Positions 39,518 to 48,613 of a stretch of DNA of 64,000 bases are shown here, in pieces (position 1 is the stretch's first letter; each line of letters begins with the position of its first letter). The position numbers were made by a program, and so were the translations under genes. The notes beneath the pieces are model-generated. The model did not search any database, was not told the origin of the DNA, and saw only the letters and a program-made list of their open reading frames with translations. Source of the stretch: G963669295 sp963669295 (GTDB taxonomy: Bacteria > Bacteroidota > Bacteroidia > Flavobacteriales_D > CALLUQ01); assembly GCA_963669295.1 (NCBI GenBank), contig OY769938.1, forward strand, positions 868,001 through 932,000, in the 5' to 3' direction.

Positions 39518-42004
39518 TTAAGGGGCTATCTCAAACTCAAAGTTCACATCTTCTGGAGGCAAACACTTACTTTCGTCGCATACCATGAAGTTAAGGAATC
39601 CTGTTACCTTAAATGGTGTGGCACCTGTTACTTTAATGGTTTGCGTAAATGTTACTTCATTCTCAAAGTAATTGAGGTCCATCTCAAAATTAGGATCGTA
39701 ATGCGTTACAAACTCACTCTCCATCACATCCCCTTCTAAAGCATAATTGTCATTGGCTTCAAAAGAAAAGAACGTAGGCAATGGCCCCTCATCACTTGGT
39801 AAGTGTTGCGAATACACATGCCATCCTTCTTCAATGGTTGCCTTTACAATCAGCTCATAGGTTTCATCATCCACCTTATTGGTGGAAAACGACCATGCTA
39901 CCGGATCTTCAAACATTGGCATGTCGTTGGTTTCTTCGTTGCTTGTGGTATCGACCGTTAAATCTACGTCGCCCGCCATCAATTGATCGTACGCCTGTAA
40001 ACCACACTCCAAAAACTGGCGGTATTCTTCCACATTAGGCGTATATCCAACAGGGTTGTTCAATAAATGTCCATCCGGACTTAGCAATACATAGTACGGT
40101 TGTGTTACTGCTTTAAAGGTTAACGCCTGGAAAGTAGCCCATTTGTTTCCAATGGTTTTAATGGGCTTTTCTTTTATTTTCCCTCCACCGTAATCGATTT
40201 TAATTACACCTTGCAACTCCGCAGGCAACTCCCTTTTATCGTCTACATACAACGAAATCAATTGATACTTCTCGTTGATGATGTCAAAAATCTCATCTTC
40301 GGGCCATACATTTTCTTCCATCTTACGGCAGTTTACACATGCCCAGCCGGTGAAATCCAATAAAATAGGCTTGCCCTTTTCTTTGGCTTTTGCTACACCT
40401 TCCTCCCAATCTTTAGAGCAATCGATGCCCAACGGACACTTAGTATCTTTTTCGTACCAACTGTAAAAGAGTGGAGGTGGAAAACCACTTACCAAACTTA
40501 CATTCGCATAAGTGGTATTGGTTACCCCTGGTGCCAGGTACAGCACAAAGGCAGCCACCAATATGCCCAACGTAATTCTAAACTTCGACAGTTTTTGAAT
40601 CGGACTATCGTGTGGAAACTTGATCTTTCCGAAAAGGTACAATGTTAATCCCAGTCCTATCAATATCCAGATGAGGAAGAACGTTTCACGTTTCAACAAG
40701 CCCCATTGGTCTACAAGGTCTGCATTGGAAAGGAATTTCAATGCCAATGCCAACTCCAAGAACCCAAGCACTACTTTTACTGAATTCAACCAGCCTCCTG
40801 ATTTTGGCAATGAGTTGAGCCAGCCCGGGAACATGGCAAACAAGGCAAATGGTAATCCTAATGCTACACCAAAGCCTCCCATGGCCACGGTTAAAGGCAT
40901 TGCTCCTTCGGTTAATGTACCCGCCAGTACCGAACCTAAAATAGGTCCTGTACACGAGAAAGAAACCAGGGCAAGTGTTAGTGCCATAAAAAAGATACCG
41001 ATCATCCCTCCTACATTAGAAGCAGAATCCATTTTGTTGCTCCACTTGGCAGGCAGGGTAATTTCGAAATAGCCAAAGAAAGAAATGGCAAATACCACAA
41101 AGATGATGAAGAACACCAGGTTCAGTGTAATGCTGGTAGACACTTCATTCAACACCTCTGGATCGAGGTCCCATATGTGGAAAGGGGTACTTAATAAAAT
41201 GTATATCAAAAAGATGAAAAACCCATACATAATGGCCCTAAACATCCCTTTTCGTTTATCCTGGCTCCCCTTGGTAAAGAAGCTTACTGTTAACGGTATC
41301 ATGGGGAATACGCAAGGTGTTAACAACGCAAACAAGCCGCCTAAAAATCCAAGAATAAAAATGGTAAACAATCCTTTCTTTTCCTCCTCTTGCTTCTCTG
41401 TACCACAATCGTTAACCGGGTTGTTTAAGTCTACCAATGGCAAATCAGGGACAATAGATGCTGCTTCAATTTCCTGTACGCTTTCATCTTCACTCAACGA
41501 GGCTTCCCTTGCAGTTCCAGCAACCAAATCAAACTTAAAGAACACTGATGTTGGCGGCATACACATGGTTTCGTTACACACCATGTAGCTAATCTCTCCT
41601 CCCACTATAGCCGGATCGCCTGTAGCCTTGGCATTGATGGTAAACACTGCTTCATTTTCGAAGTAGCTCACCTCCATATCAAACACAGGATCGTGATGAA
41701 TGATGGCATCCTTTTCCATTGCCGTACCATCCATCTCCACATTTTCGCCTGCATCTAGTATGAATAAAGTGGGCAATGGCCCCTCATCACTATCACCAGG
41801 TTGATTTTGGGAATACAAGTGCCAGCCTTCTTCTATGGTAGCTGTACTTATTAATTGATGGCTACCATCCTCAGCCTTGTTAATACTAAAACTCCAGCTT
41901 ACCGGGTTTTCATCTTGTGCGTTTACCTGTAGCCAGCTTACACTGCTCAACAGGCTAAATAGCACTAACATCACGCCCAAACTTGTCTTTCGAATCACCT
42001 TCAT
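39518..42004 (-). CDS. dsbD: DsbD-like thiol-disulfide interchange protein with a duplicated sensor domain
   Basis: 828 residues, longer than the roughly 570 of E. coli DsbD. After a signal peptide comes a DsbD-alpha-like domain (VSWSFSINKAEDGSHQLIS ... MVCNETMCMPP), then a transmembrane core of 8 helices (LGFLGGLFALLTPCVFPMIP; SCTGPILGSVLAGTL) and a thioredoxin domain with CVNC (FTGWACVNCRKMEENVWPE, near residue 555). An additional C-terminal copy of the alpha domain (VAWSFSTNKVDDETYELIV ... MVCDESKCLPP) follows. It passes electrons from cytoplasmic thioredoxin to periplasmic thiols. Single gene. Confidence 0.9.
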   Translation of the reverse strand: MKVIRKTSLGVMLVLFSLLSSVSWLQVNAQDENPVSWSFSINKAEDGSHQLISTATIEEGWHLYSQNQPGDSDEGPLPTLFILDAGENVEMDGTAMEKDAIIHHDPVFDMEVSYFENEAVFTINAKATGDPAIVGGEISYMVCNETMCMPPTSVFFKFDLVAGTAREASLSEDESVQEIEAASIVPDLPLVDLNNPVNDCGTEKQEEEKKGLFTIFILGFLGGLFALLTPCVFPMIPLTVSFFTKGSQDKRKGMFRAIMYGFFIFLIYILLSTPFHIWDLDPEVLNEVSTSITLNLVFFIIFVVFAISFFGYFEITLPAKWSNKMDSASNVGGMIGIFFMALTLALVSFSCTGPILGSVLAGTLTEGAMPLTVAMGGFGVALGLPFALFAMFPGWLNSLPKSGGWLNSVKVVLGFLELALALKFLSNADLVDQWGLLKRETFFLIWILIGLGLTLYLFGKIKFPHDSPIQKLSKFRITLGILVAAFVLYLAPGVTNTTYANVSLVSGFPPPLFYSWYEKDTKCPLGIDCSKDWEEGVAKAKEKGKPILLDFTGWACVNCRKMEENVWPEDEIFDIINEKYQLISLYVDDKRELPAELQGVIKIDYGGGKIKEKPIKTIGNKWATFQALTFKAVTQPYYVLLSPDGHLLNNPVGYTPNVEEYRQFLECGLQAYDQLMAGDVDLTVDTTSNEETNDMPMFEDPVAWSFSTNKVDDETYELIVKATIEEGWHVYSQHLPSDEGPLPTFFSFEANDNYALEGDVMESEFVTHYDPNFEMDLNYFENEVTFTQTIKVTGATPFKVTGFLNFMVCDESKCLPPEDVNFEFEIAP

Positions 42005-42099
42005 GCTTATAGGTTTAATATTGGTTCCAAAATGATTAACTCAAAAATAGATAAAATTAGTTGGCGACTAATTTTCTTTTCGGCTGAATTCTTGTAATT

Positions 42100-42795
42100 C
42101 TATGTCGAAGAGAATTCCTCTCCCCATTGCAAGCGAAACTGTTTGCGAATGCCCCAGGCAAGCAAGTAAATAATGGGCGTATCAATGAGGGCACATAGCG
42201 CTTTAAACAGCCACCCATCCAAAATCATATCGCCCATTTGACCAAAGGAAAGTTTTCCTACAAATAACACCAATACAACCAAAAAGGTATCCACCAATTG
42301 CGACATAATGGTAGAGGCATTGTTGCGCAGCCATAAGTATTTGCCTTTGGTGAGTCCTTTCCAGAAGTGAAACAAGCGTACATCTACCAGTTGCGCCATC
42401 AAATAGGCTGTCATAGAGGCAAAAATTACACGCCACGAGTTCCCAAACATCTTATCGTAATCACCATCCGCCACAGGCGATTCGGGAATTGCCGCAAACT
42501 GATTTCCTAACCACAATACCCCCAATACAAAAAATGAAGACAGGAATCCCACCCAAACCACTCTGCTGGTTTTCTTACGTCCATAAAACTCAGAGAGAAG
42601 ATCGGTGATAAGAAACGTAATTGGATAGGGTAACACTCCTGCAGAAATGATAAAGGGTTCAGAAAACCCAAGAAATCCAAGATCTACAGTAATGAACTTA
42701 TTGGCAATGAGGTTGCACACTACCAGGGAGGCAATGAACAATCCTGCCAATGCTAAATAAAGAATATCGGCTTTTTTACGCAGCTGTTTATTCAT
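42100..42795 (-). CDS. yhhQ: Queuosine-precursor transporter (YhhQ/VUT family)
   Basis: 231 residues with about six membrane helices. The family pattern is present: CNLIANKFITVDLGF, ISAGVLPYPITFLITDLLSEFYGRK, MTAYLMAQLVDVRLFHFWK and the C-terminal IMSQLVDTFLVVLVLF ... LCALIDTPIIYLL. YhhQ imports queuosine precursors such as preQ0/preQ1. In an organism that also has queD (1971-2414) it would give a salvage route next to synthesis. Single gene. Confidence 0.9.
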   Translation of the reverse strand: MNKQLRKKADILYLALAGLFIASLVVCNLIANKFITVDLGFLGFSEPFIISAGVLPYPITFLITDLLSEFYGRKKTSRVVWVGFLSSFFVLGVLWLGNQFAAIPESPVADGDYDKMFGNSWRVIFASMTAYLMAQLVDVRLFHFWKGLTKGKYLWLRNNASTIMSQLVDTFLVVLVLFVGKLSFGQMGDMILDGWLFKALCALIDTPIIYLLAWGIRKQFRLQWGEEFSST

Positions 42796-42842
42796 CCTAA
42801 TGCTTTGGCACTAAGATACAATAATGCAGAAATGCTGTGATG

Positions 42843-43136
42843 CTATAAAATGATTTGATGGATGCAGTGAATGGGTATGATCACTCCTTTTTTCAATACA
42901 ATGTTTCGTTCACCTGTAGCCCAAATGGTCGTTTCCACCATTTTTAATCCTTCCAAATCTTCAAATATAATTTGGCATTTGTTGTGCTCAATGTTACCAA
43001 GAGCGGTAGCGCGATGCAATTTTTCCTTGCGCTGCTTTATGGCGGCAGCATGCATTAGCACATCTTCAGTTGGGAACTTAAGAACATCTATTTCTTCCTT
43101 TTGAATAAGGGCAGGCTTTGAAGCGATTGCTGGCAT
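42843..43136 (-). CDS. Conserved hypothetical protein
   Basis: 97 residues, soluble. The central part (QRKEKLHRATALGNIEHNKC) and the strand-rich C-terminus (QIIFEDLEGLKMVETTIWAT ... VLKKGVIIPIHCIHQI) suggest a small mixed alpha/beta domain, similar to short uncharacterised Bacteroidota proteins. No catalytic motif. It lies between yhhQ and tilS on the same strand. Confidence 0.7.
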   Translation of the reverse strand: MPAIASKPALIQKEEIDVLKFPTEDVLMHAAAIKQRKEKLHRATALGNIEHNKCQIIFEDLEGLKMVETTIWATGERNIVLKKGVIIPIHCIHQIIL

Positions 43137-43229
43137 AATCGTGGTTTTATGGGGTCAACAAAACCAGTTTAAAAATAGCAGGTGGGATCCACTTTTTAAA
43201 CTAGTGTTCAATAAGTTACAAAAAACAGG

Positions 43230-44555
43230 CTACAAATCCAAATCACACACCCCATACAGGGTATACTCGGTGCGCTCAGTAACTTTAAACCGCTCATCAA
43301 TTCTGTGTCCCACTACCCATACAATAGCATCGTTGGAAGTCAGCAACCAGGTTTGTTCTTTTTCCAATAAACTGAACTTTTGATCAATGAAGAAATCACT
43401 GAGCTTTTTCTTTCCCTTCATTCCCAGCGGATAAAAGGCATCCCCTTCCTGCCAACGACGCAAAACCAGGGGAAACGTAAGTTTTTTCCAATCTACATAA
43501 GCTACTTTGGGATTGCTCGAAAAGTTGGAAGGAGCCTGGGTTCGCTGTAACTGTATGCCTACTGGTAAGGTTTTGGTTTTTAAGTCTTCATTAATTTGAA
43601 AAACAGTGGAAGGAAGTACTTCATTTGGAGTAAGTACCAGGTAGTTGCGATCTTTAATCAACCGCCAATGTGTGGAAAAGAACTGCTTTCCGGAAAGCCC
43701 TGTTAAAGCAGTTTCAATTTCATCGATTACTCCCCCTTTAAAACCATAAGGCGCCAGGATCCCATGAAGGTATGCCCGCAGGGGATGAAGTGTTTCCAGC
43801 GCATTTAAGTCGATCTTTACTGTTTTATCTGTACACTCAACCGCCATTTTCTTAGCGCGTTGCAAAGCCTGTTGATAAATGCTAAACACATCGTTCAAAT
43901 AACCCGCTTCGTTAGCAATGGTATCTTGTACCGAGGGATTCATTGTTTGCAGTAACGGTACCAACTCATGCCTTATCTTATTCCTTAAATACCTGGTGGA
44001 TGTGTTGCTTGAATCTTCTCTAAAAGCAATGCATTGCTTTTTAGCATAAGCCTCAAGCTGTTGACGAGAAGCAAACAATAATGGTCGAACAATGTTTCCC
44101 CGCTCCAAAGCCATTCCTTTCAATCCGGTAATGCCTGTTCCACGAATCATGTTCAACAAAAAGGTTTCCACTTCATCATCACGATGATGGGCAACAGCTA
44201 CCTTGGTATATCCCTCTTCTTTTACCAGCACATTGAACCACTCGTAGCGCAATGCCCGTGCTGCCATTTGCACAGAACCGCCATGTGTTTGAATGTAAGC
44301 AGCTACATCCAACCGTTTGGTATAACAAGTCACCTTGTAGTTCGCAGCAAGTTGCTCTACAAATACCTGGTCGCCATCCGATTCTTCTCCACGCAATCCG
44401 AAGTTACAATGGGCTATAGCAAATGCTTGCCCAACCTCTTTTAACAAGTACGCCAATACAGAAGAGTCGAGTCCTCCGCTTGCTGCTACCAGTATACATT
44501 CATCCACATCAAAGATCCGATGCTGGCTCAAATAAGTTTTAAATGCTTCAAGCAT
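43230..44555 (-). CDS. tilS: tRNA(Ile)-lysidine synthase
   Basis: 441 residues. The N-type ATP pyrophosphatase P-loop is CILVAASGGLDSSVLAYLL, followed by AIAHCNFGLRGEESDGDQ, the VAVAHHRDDEVETFLLNMIRG motif and a C-terminal substrate domain (PLVLRRWQEGDAFYPLGMKGKKKLSDFFID). TilS converts the wobble C34 of the CAU-anticodon tRNA-Ile to lysidine and is essential. The start overlaps the end of pabB by 8 bases, so they form an operon. Confidence 0.95.
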   Translation of the reverse strand: MLEAFKTYLSQHRIFDVDECILVAASGGLDSSVLAYLLKEVGQAFAIAHCNFGLRGEESDGDQVFVEQLAANYKVTCYTKRLDVAAYIQTHGGSVQMAARALRYEWFNVLVKEEGYTKVAVAHHRDDEVETFLLNMIRGTGITGLKGMALERGNIVRPLLFASRQQLEAYAKKQCIAFREDSSNTSTRYLRNKIRHELVPLLQTMNPSVQDTIANEAGYLNDVFSIYQQALQRAKKMAVECTDKTVKIDLNALETLHPLRAYLHGILAPYGFKGGVIDEIETALTGLSGKQFFSTHWRLIKDRNYLVLTPNEVLPSTVFQINEDLKTKTLPVGIQLQRTQAPSNFSSNPKVAYVDWKKLTFPLVLRRWQEGDAFYPLGMKGKKKLSDFFIDQKFSLLEKEQTWLLTSNDAIVWVVGHRIDERFKVTERTEYTLYGVCDLDL

Positions 44556-45834
44556 CTACAGGTTGTTGAAATACGTTGAACATGGCCTCACCTTTTAATA
44601 AACTCTCCTGGTATTCTTGCAATGGATCAGCTTTCGCTGTAATGGCTCCCCCCACCATGTACGAAAGGTATTGGCGATTGGCATTGTACAACAAACTGCG
44701 AATCACCACATTGAAGTCGAAGTCTCCATCGGGCTTAAAATACCCCACGGCTCCAGAATACAACCCTCGTTGAGTACTTTCATATTCCTCAATCAATTGC
44801 ATGGCACGTACCTTTGGAGCACCAGTCATTGATCCCATTGGGAAAGCATGCTGAATAACATCAACCGGATGCACATCTTCACCCTGCTCAGCCACTACCG
44901 TTGAAATCATTTGATGTACTGTTTCAAACGTGTAGATACCAAACAACTCTTCCACTTTAACGCTTCCCTTTGCTGCTATTTTGCTAAGGTCGTTGCGCAC
45001 CAGGTCTACAATCATCACATTCTCTCCACGCTCTTTTGGATCGTTAAACAATTGCTGCTTCAACATTTCATCTTCTTCAGGCGTTTGTCCTCGCTTAATG
45101 GTTCCTTTAATGGGTTGTGAGATAATGTTATTGCCTGTCTTCCTCATAAAGCGTTCAGGGCTTCCTCCCATAGCATAATGATGCTGGTGCTGATAATAAA
45201 AAGAAAACGGTGCTTTTGTTTTTGTATTGAGTTGCCGGTAGGTACTCCAGGGATTAATGGCAACATGCTCTGCATAAAATTCATGGCAAAAATTAATTTC
45301 ATACACATCACCACGCTGAATGTGCTGCTGGAGTTTTTGAATGGCATGGAGGTACTGCTCTTTGGAGATACGAGGACGAAAAGTAATGGGCTGCTGATTG
45401 TTTTCAATCATTTCAATAGCAGTCAGCTCTTCAAAAAGTGCATCCACTTGCTCTGCACTTGTTTGCTTTGCATCGTAGCTAATGGTCATTTCTCCCGGTA
45501 AGAATTGTACCACAAATTCAGGGCGGAAGAAATGCATAGCAGGAAATTGAAGGCCATCGTGATTTTCAGAACTCAATGCTTCTAATTCGTTCTTCAAATC
45601 GTAGCTGAAATAGCCAAAACACCAGTCTTCATGTTGGCGCATGAACGCCTTCAGCTTTTCAAAACTTTCTCCTTCGTTTCGAACAACCACTTCATCCAAC
45701 TTATTTATTGCCAACAAATTAGACGAACCTTCCGCATTGCTATTCAAATACATTACGGCATCAAACGCACCAAAGTCTCTAAAAAGTAAAGGATTGCTCC
45801 CCTTCCATTCGTATTTACGAACAACTCTTTTCAT
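44548..45834 (-). CDS. pabB: Aminodeoxychorismate synthase component I
   Basis: 428 residues, a single chorismate-binding domain without a fused lyase. Conserved segments are PIKGTIKRGQTPEEDEML, NVMIVDLVRNDLSKI (metal/chorismate site), VHQMISTVVAEQ, AFPMGSMTGAPKVRAMQLI and YSGAVGYFKPDG. With a PabA glutamine amidotransferase it makes 4-amino-4-deoxychorismate for folate. Anthranilate synthase TrpE is the alternative, but the PIKGT...GSMTGAPK form and the isolated position favour PabB. It is followed by tilS (8-base overlap). Confidence 0.87.
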   Translation of the reverse strand: MKRVVRKYEWKGSNPLLFRDFGAFDAVMYLNSNAEGSSNLLAINKLDEVVVRNEGESFEKLKAFMRQHEDWCFGYFSYDLKNELEALSSENHDGLQFPAMHFFRPEFVVQFLPGEMTISYDAKQTSAEQVDALFEELTAIEMIENNQQPITFRPRISKEQYLHAIQKLQQHIQRGDVYEINFCHEFYAEHVAINPWSTYRQLNTKTKAPFSFYYQHQHHYAMGGSPERFMRKTGNNIISQPIKGTIKRGQTPEEDEMLKQQLFNDPKERGENVMIVDLVRNDLSKIAAKGSVKVEELFGIYTFETVHQMISTVVAEQGEDVHPVDVIQHAFPMGSMTGAPKVRAMQLIEEYESTQRGLYSGAVGYFKPDGDFDFNVVIRSLLYNANRQYLSYMVGGAITAKADPLQEYQESLLKGEAMFNVFQQPVDA

Positions 45835-46213
45835 TTACCCACAAACATAATCAATTACATAACAATGCTTTACGAGAATTTTTTTAGTTAAAACCTTGTT
45901 TTATAGCCACCATATTTTGTAAATTACGTTTACAAAGTAAGTATATATTGAGGTTATATACTTGAACACGTTCAACTTCTAATTTTTTTTGCGGCTCATA
46001 AATGCTACAAAACGGCACCTATTGTTTAGGGGAACACAATGATTCCTGATAGGAATGGCCTGATAAACAAAAGGATATTAGCCGAAATCAGGCATTGGGT
46101 CTAAAGAAGTCTGTAGCACAACTAAAAATAAATATCGTACATTTGTGTAAGGCTATTTAGCCATCTCGGATATATGCAAGGAGACGATTATAATAACGTC
46201 TAACAACCAACAC
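45835..46213. other. Divergent promoter region, pabB / T9SS protein
   Basis: No gene is seen. An inverted repeat AAGTATATA / TATATACTT (45939-45963) with 9-bp arms and a 7-base spacer lies between the two divergent genes and could be an operator. A -7 box TACATTTG is at 46138-46145, serving the gene at 46214 with a 68-base leader. Confidence 0.5.
46138..46145 (+). promoter_or_regulatory. -7 box of the T9SS protein gene
   Basis: TACATTTG, a perfect TAnnTTTG match, 68 bases before the ATG. Confidence 0.5.
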
Positions 46214-47476
46214 ATGAAAAAAGGATTATTTGCAGTAGCTTTAATAGCCATTGGCATGGTATGCTATGGGCAAGCCCGGGTGATGCTAAATAACAATCCA
46301 TACATTGTTATGGATGGGGGAGTATTCATTGTCGTAGACAACCCCAATACCAATGCCATTACCACACTAGGTACCGGGGGAAATATTGTTTCGGAAGATG
46401 AAGACAATAAAATTCGATGGAACATAGGTACCAATACAGGCACTTATGTGGTACCTTGGACCACCAGTTTAACCAACAACACCAAAATTCCATTAACCGT
46501 AAACATTACTGCTGCTGGGACAGGATCCGGTAGGATTGATCTATCAACTTACGAAACCAGTACCGACATGAATTCGCCATGGCCATCCATGGTAACCCAC
46601 ATGAACGACTATGCCACCGGTACAGTAAACAATACTTTGTTTGTTACTGACCGTTATTGGATCATTGATGCCAACAATTATACGGCTCGCCCCACTGCCA
46701 CTTTACAATTTGCTTACGACGATGCCGCCAATGAAATTGGAGGCACCAATACTATTACCGAAGCCAACCTGGCAGCACAACGCTTTAATGATGGCAATGG
46801 TACCTGGGGCGATTACTCTCCTACTGGTACTGCTAACACAACTACCAACAGAGTAAGTGGTGTTGGTGTAGTACCTGCCGATTTTTTCCCGGCATGGACT
46901 CTGGTCGATCGTTCTTCTCCACTACCCATTGAATTGATTGATTTCATGGCATCATGCCAAAATGATAAAGTAGTATTGAATTGGAGCACTGCTTCGGAAA
47001 ACAACAACGACTACTTTACCATTGAGCGTAGTTTAGATGGCATTACATTTGAAGATGTAATGATGGTTGACGGTGCCGGTACTAGCAACACTACCATTGC
47101 TTATACTGCTACCGACGAGCAACCCTATTCGGAATTGAGTTATTACCGCATTAAACAAACTGATTTCAATTTACAATACACGCATTCACCAGTTATCCCT
47201 GTTGAAGCATGTAATGATGCTACGCTGGATGTAATCATTTACAACAATGGTGAAGGTGGCGAGCAGGTTGGAGTAGGCATAAACAGTACCGTTACCGAGC
47301 AGTATAATGTATCGTTATTCGACATGCGTGGAAGGGTTATCTTTCAAGAAATTATTATGATTCAAGAAGGGTTCAACAAGTTCTTGATCAACTCTAACCA
47401 TCTTGGTTTTGGTGTATACATGCTGAAAATGGAAAGCGCCAATCACGTCATCAGTAAGCGCATTTTATTGAAATAA
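46214..47476 (+). CDS. Secreted protein with T9SS C-terminal sorting domain
   Basis: 420 residues. A signal peptide (KKGLFAVALIAIGMVCYGQ) is followed by a beta-rich, Thr/Asn-rich domain and then the linker very common in T9SS cargo (SPLPIELIDFMASCQNDKVV ... SENNNDYFTIERSLDGITF). The final 80 residues form a sorting domain (YNVSLFDMRGRVIFQEIIMI ... SKRILLK). It should be carried to the cell surface by T9SS. The N-terminal domain has no recognised activity. A terminator follows. Confidence 0.85.
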   Translation: MKKGLFAVALIAIGMVCYGQARVMLNNNPYIVMDGGVFIVVDNPNTNAITTLGTGGNIVSEDEDNKIRWNIGTNTGTYVVPWTTSLTNNTKIPLTVNITAAGTGSGRIDLSTYETSTDMNSPWPSMVTHMNDYATGTVNNTLFVTDRYWIIDANNYTARPTATLQFAYDDAANEIGGTNTITEANLAAQRFNDGNGTWGDYSPTGTANTTTNRVSGVGVVPADFFPAWTLVDRSSPLPIELIDFMASCQNDKVVLNWSTASENNNDYFTIERSLDGITFEDVMMVDGAGTSNTTIAYTATDEQPYSELSYYRIKQTDFNLQYTHSPVIPVEACNDATLDVIIYNNGEGGEQVGVGINSTVTEQYNVSLFDMRGRVIFQEIIMIQEGFNKFLINSNHLGFGVYMLKMESANHVISKRILLK

Positions 47477-47498
47477 AATATCAGCGATAATTATTTGG

Positions 47499-47528
47499 AA
47501 AAGCGTTGCCCGGTAGCGCTTTTTTTTT
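47499..47528. terminator. Terminator between the T9SS protein gene and hemH
   Basis: AAAGCG / CGCTTT with an 11-base loop followed by a run of nine T. It lies between convergent genes. Confidence 0.75.
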
Positions 47529-47531
47529 GCA

Positions 47532-48548
47532 TCACGCATCCTTTACCATGTCCTTTAACGCATTGATCCAGGTAGGATGATCGTTAAGGCTTTCTACCAA
47601 TTGCAAGTGTTCGCCTCCATGCGCTTCAAAAATTTCACGGTATTCATGACCAATTTCAACGGTAGTTTCCAAACAGTCGGCAATAAATGCTGGACTGAAT
47701 ACTAACATACGCTTTATACCCGCTTTTGCTTTTTCTTCTACCACCACATCTGAAAAAGGTTCTATCCAGGGGTCGCGCCCTAACCGCGACTGAAAAGCTA
47801 CTGAATATTGATCGGGAGAAAGATTCAATTTCGCTGCAATAGCACGCGTAGTGGCGTAGCAGTTGGCTTTGTAGCAATACTTATTGTCTTCCGTAACTTC
47901 TTCCTCACAATTATGGTTGGCACATAAATCTCCTGTTGCATAAGTTTTATCCAACTGTCGCACAGGCAACCCATGGTAGCTGAATAAAATGTGCTCATAG
48001 CTATTAATATCGTATTGTTGTGCCCGTTCAACAAAAGCCTGAATAAACCCTTCATGGTCATAAAACTGACTGATAATTTTCAACTCAGGAATGCCCCACC
48101 ACTTATTAATAATGCTCAACGCCTTTTCTACTGCCGATCCTGTACTTGAAGAAGCATACTGCGGAAACATGGGCAATACAATAATTCGCTCAAAATTCAT
48201 CTTTTGCATGCGCCCCAATACTTTTTCCATACTAGGGTTTTGGTAACGCATTGCCAATTCTACATGGTAGGCACCGCCCAACCGCTCTTGTAATCCTTGC
48301 TGAACCTTTTGGCCATATATTAATAAAGGAGAACCTTCGTCTGTCCACAACTGTTGGTAGATCTTCGCTGATTTTGGCGATCGGAAAGGGACAATGATGA
48401 GGTTTACCAGCAACTTCCTGGTAAGCCATGGCAAATCAATTACCCTTGGGTCGTTCAAAAATTCGAATAAGTATTTTCGCACATCACTAACCGAAGGACT
48501 ATCGGGAGTCCCTAAATTGATCAGCAATACGCCTGTTTGAGGTTTCAT
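47532..48548 (-). CDS. hemH: Ferrochelatase
   Basis: 338 residues, standard length. Ferrochelatase inserts Fe(II) into porphyrin in the last haem step. The N-terminal GVLLINLGTPDSPSVSDVRKYL and the catalytic-His segment ILFSYHGLPVRQLDKT are visible, as are YSVAFQSRLGRDPWIEP and VVFSPAFIADCLETTVEIG (here LVFSPAF). A CxxNHxC-like stretch (LCANHNCEEE) is present. Transcribed after lpdA on the same strand with a 65-base gap. Confidence 0.96.
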   Translation of the reverse strand: MKPQTGVLLINLGTPDSPSVSDVRKYLFEFLNDPRVIDLPWLTRKLLVNLIIVPFRSPKSAKIYQQLWTDEGSPLLIYGQKVQQGLQERLGGAYHVELAMRYQNPSMEKVLGRMQKMNFERIIVLPMFPQYASSSTGSAVEKALSIINKWWGIPELKIISQFYDHEGFIQAFVERAQQYDINSYEHILFSYHGLPVRQLDKTYATGDLCANHNCEEEVTEDNKYCYKANCYATTRAIAAKLNLSPDQYSVAFQSRLGRDPWIEPFSDVVVEEKAKAGIKRMLVFSPAFIADCLETTVEIGHEYREIFEAHGGEHLQLVESLNDHPTWINALKDMVKDA

Positions 48549-48613
48549 TTGTTGTATTTAACAATAAAAGCCAAGAAAAGTTCCTGGCTTCTATAAAAAT
48601 GTTTTTTATGCTA

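Noticed and set aside
40620..41588. Long open frames on the plus strand within dsbD
   Set aside because: They mirror the membrane helices of dsbD on the opposite strand and have no start context or family similarity.
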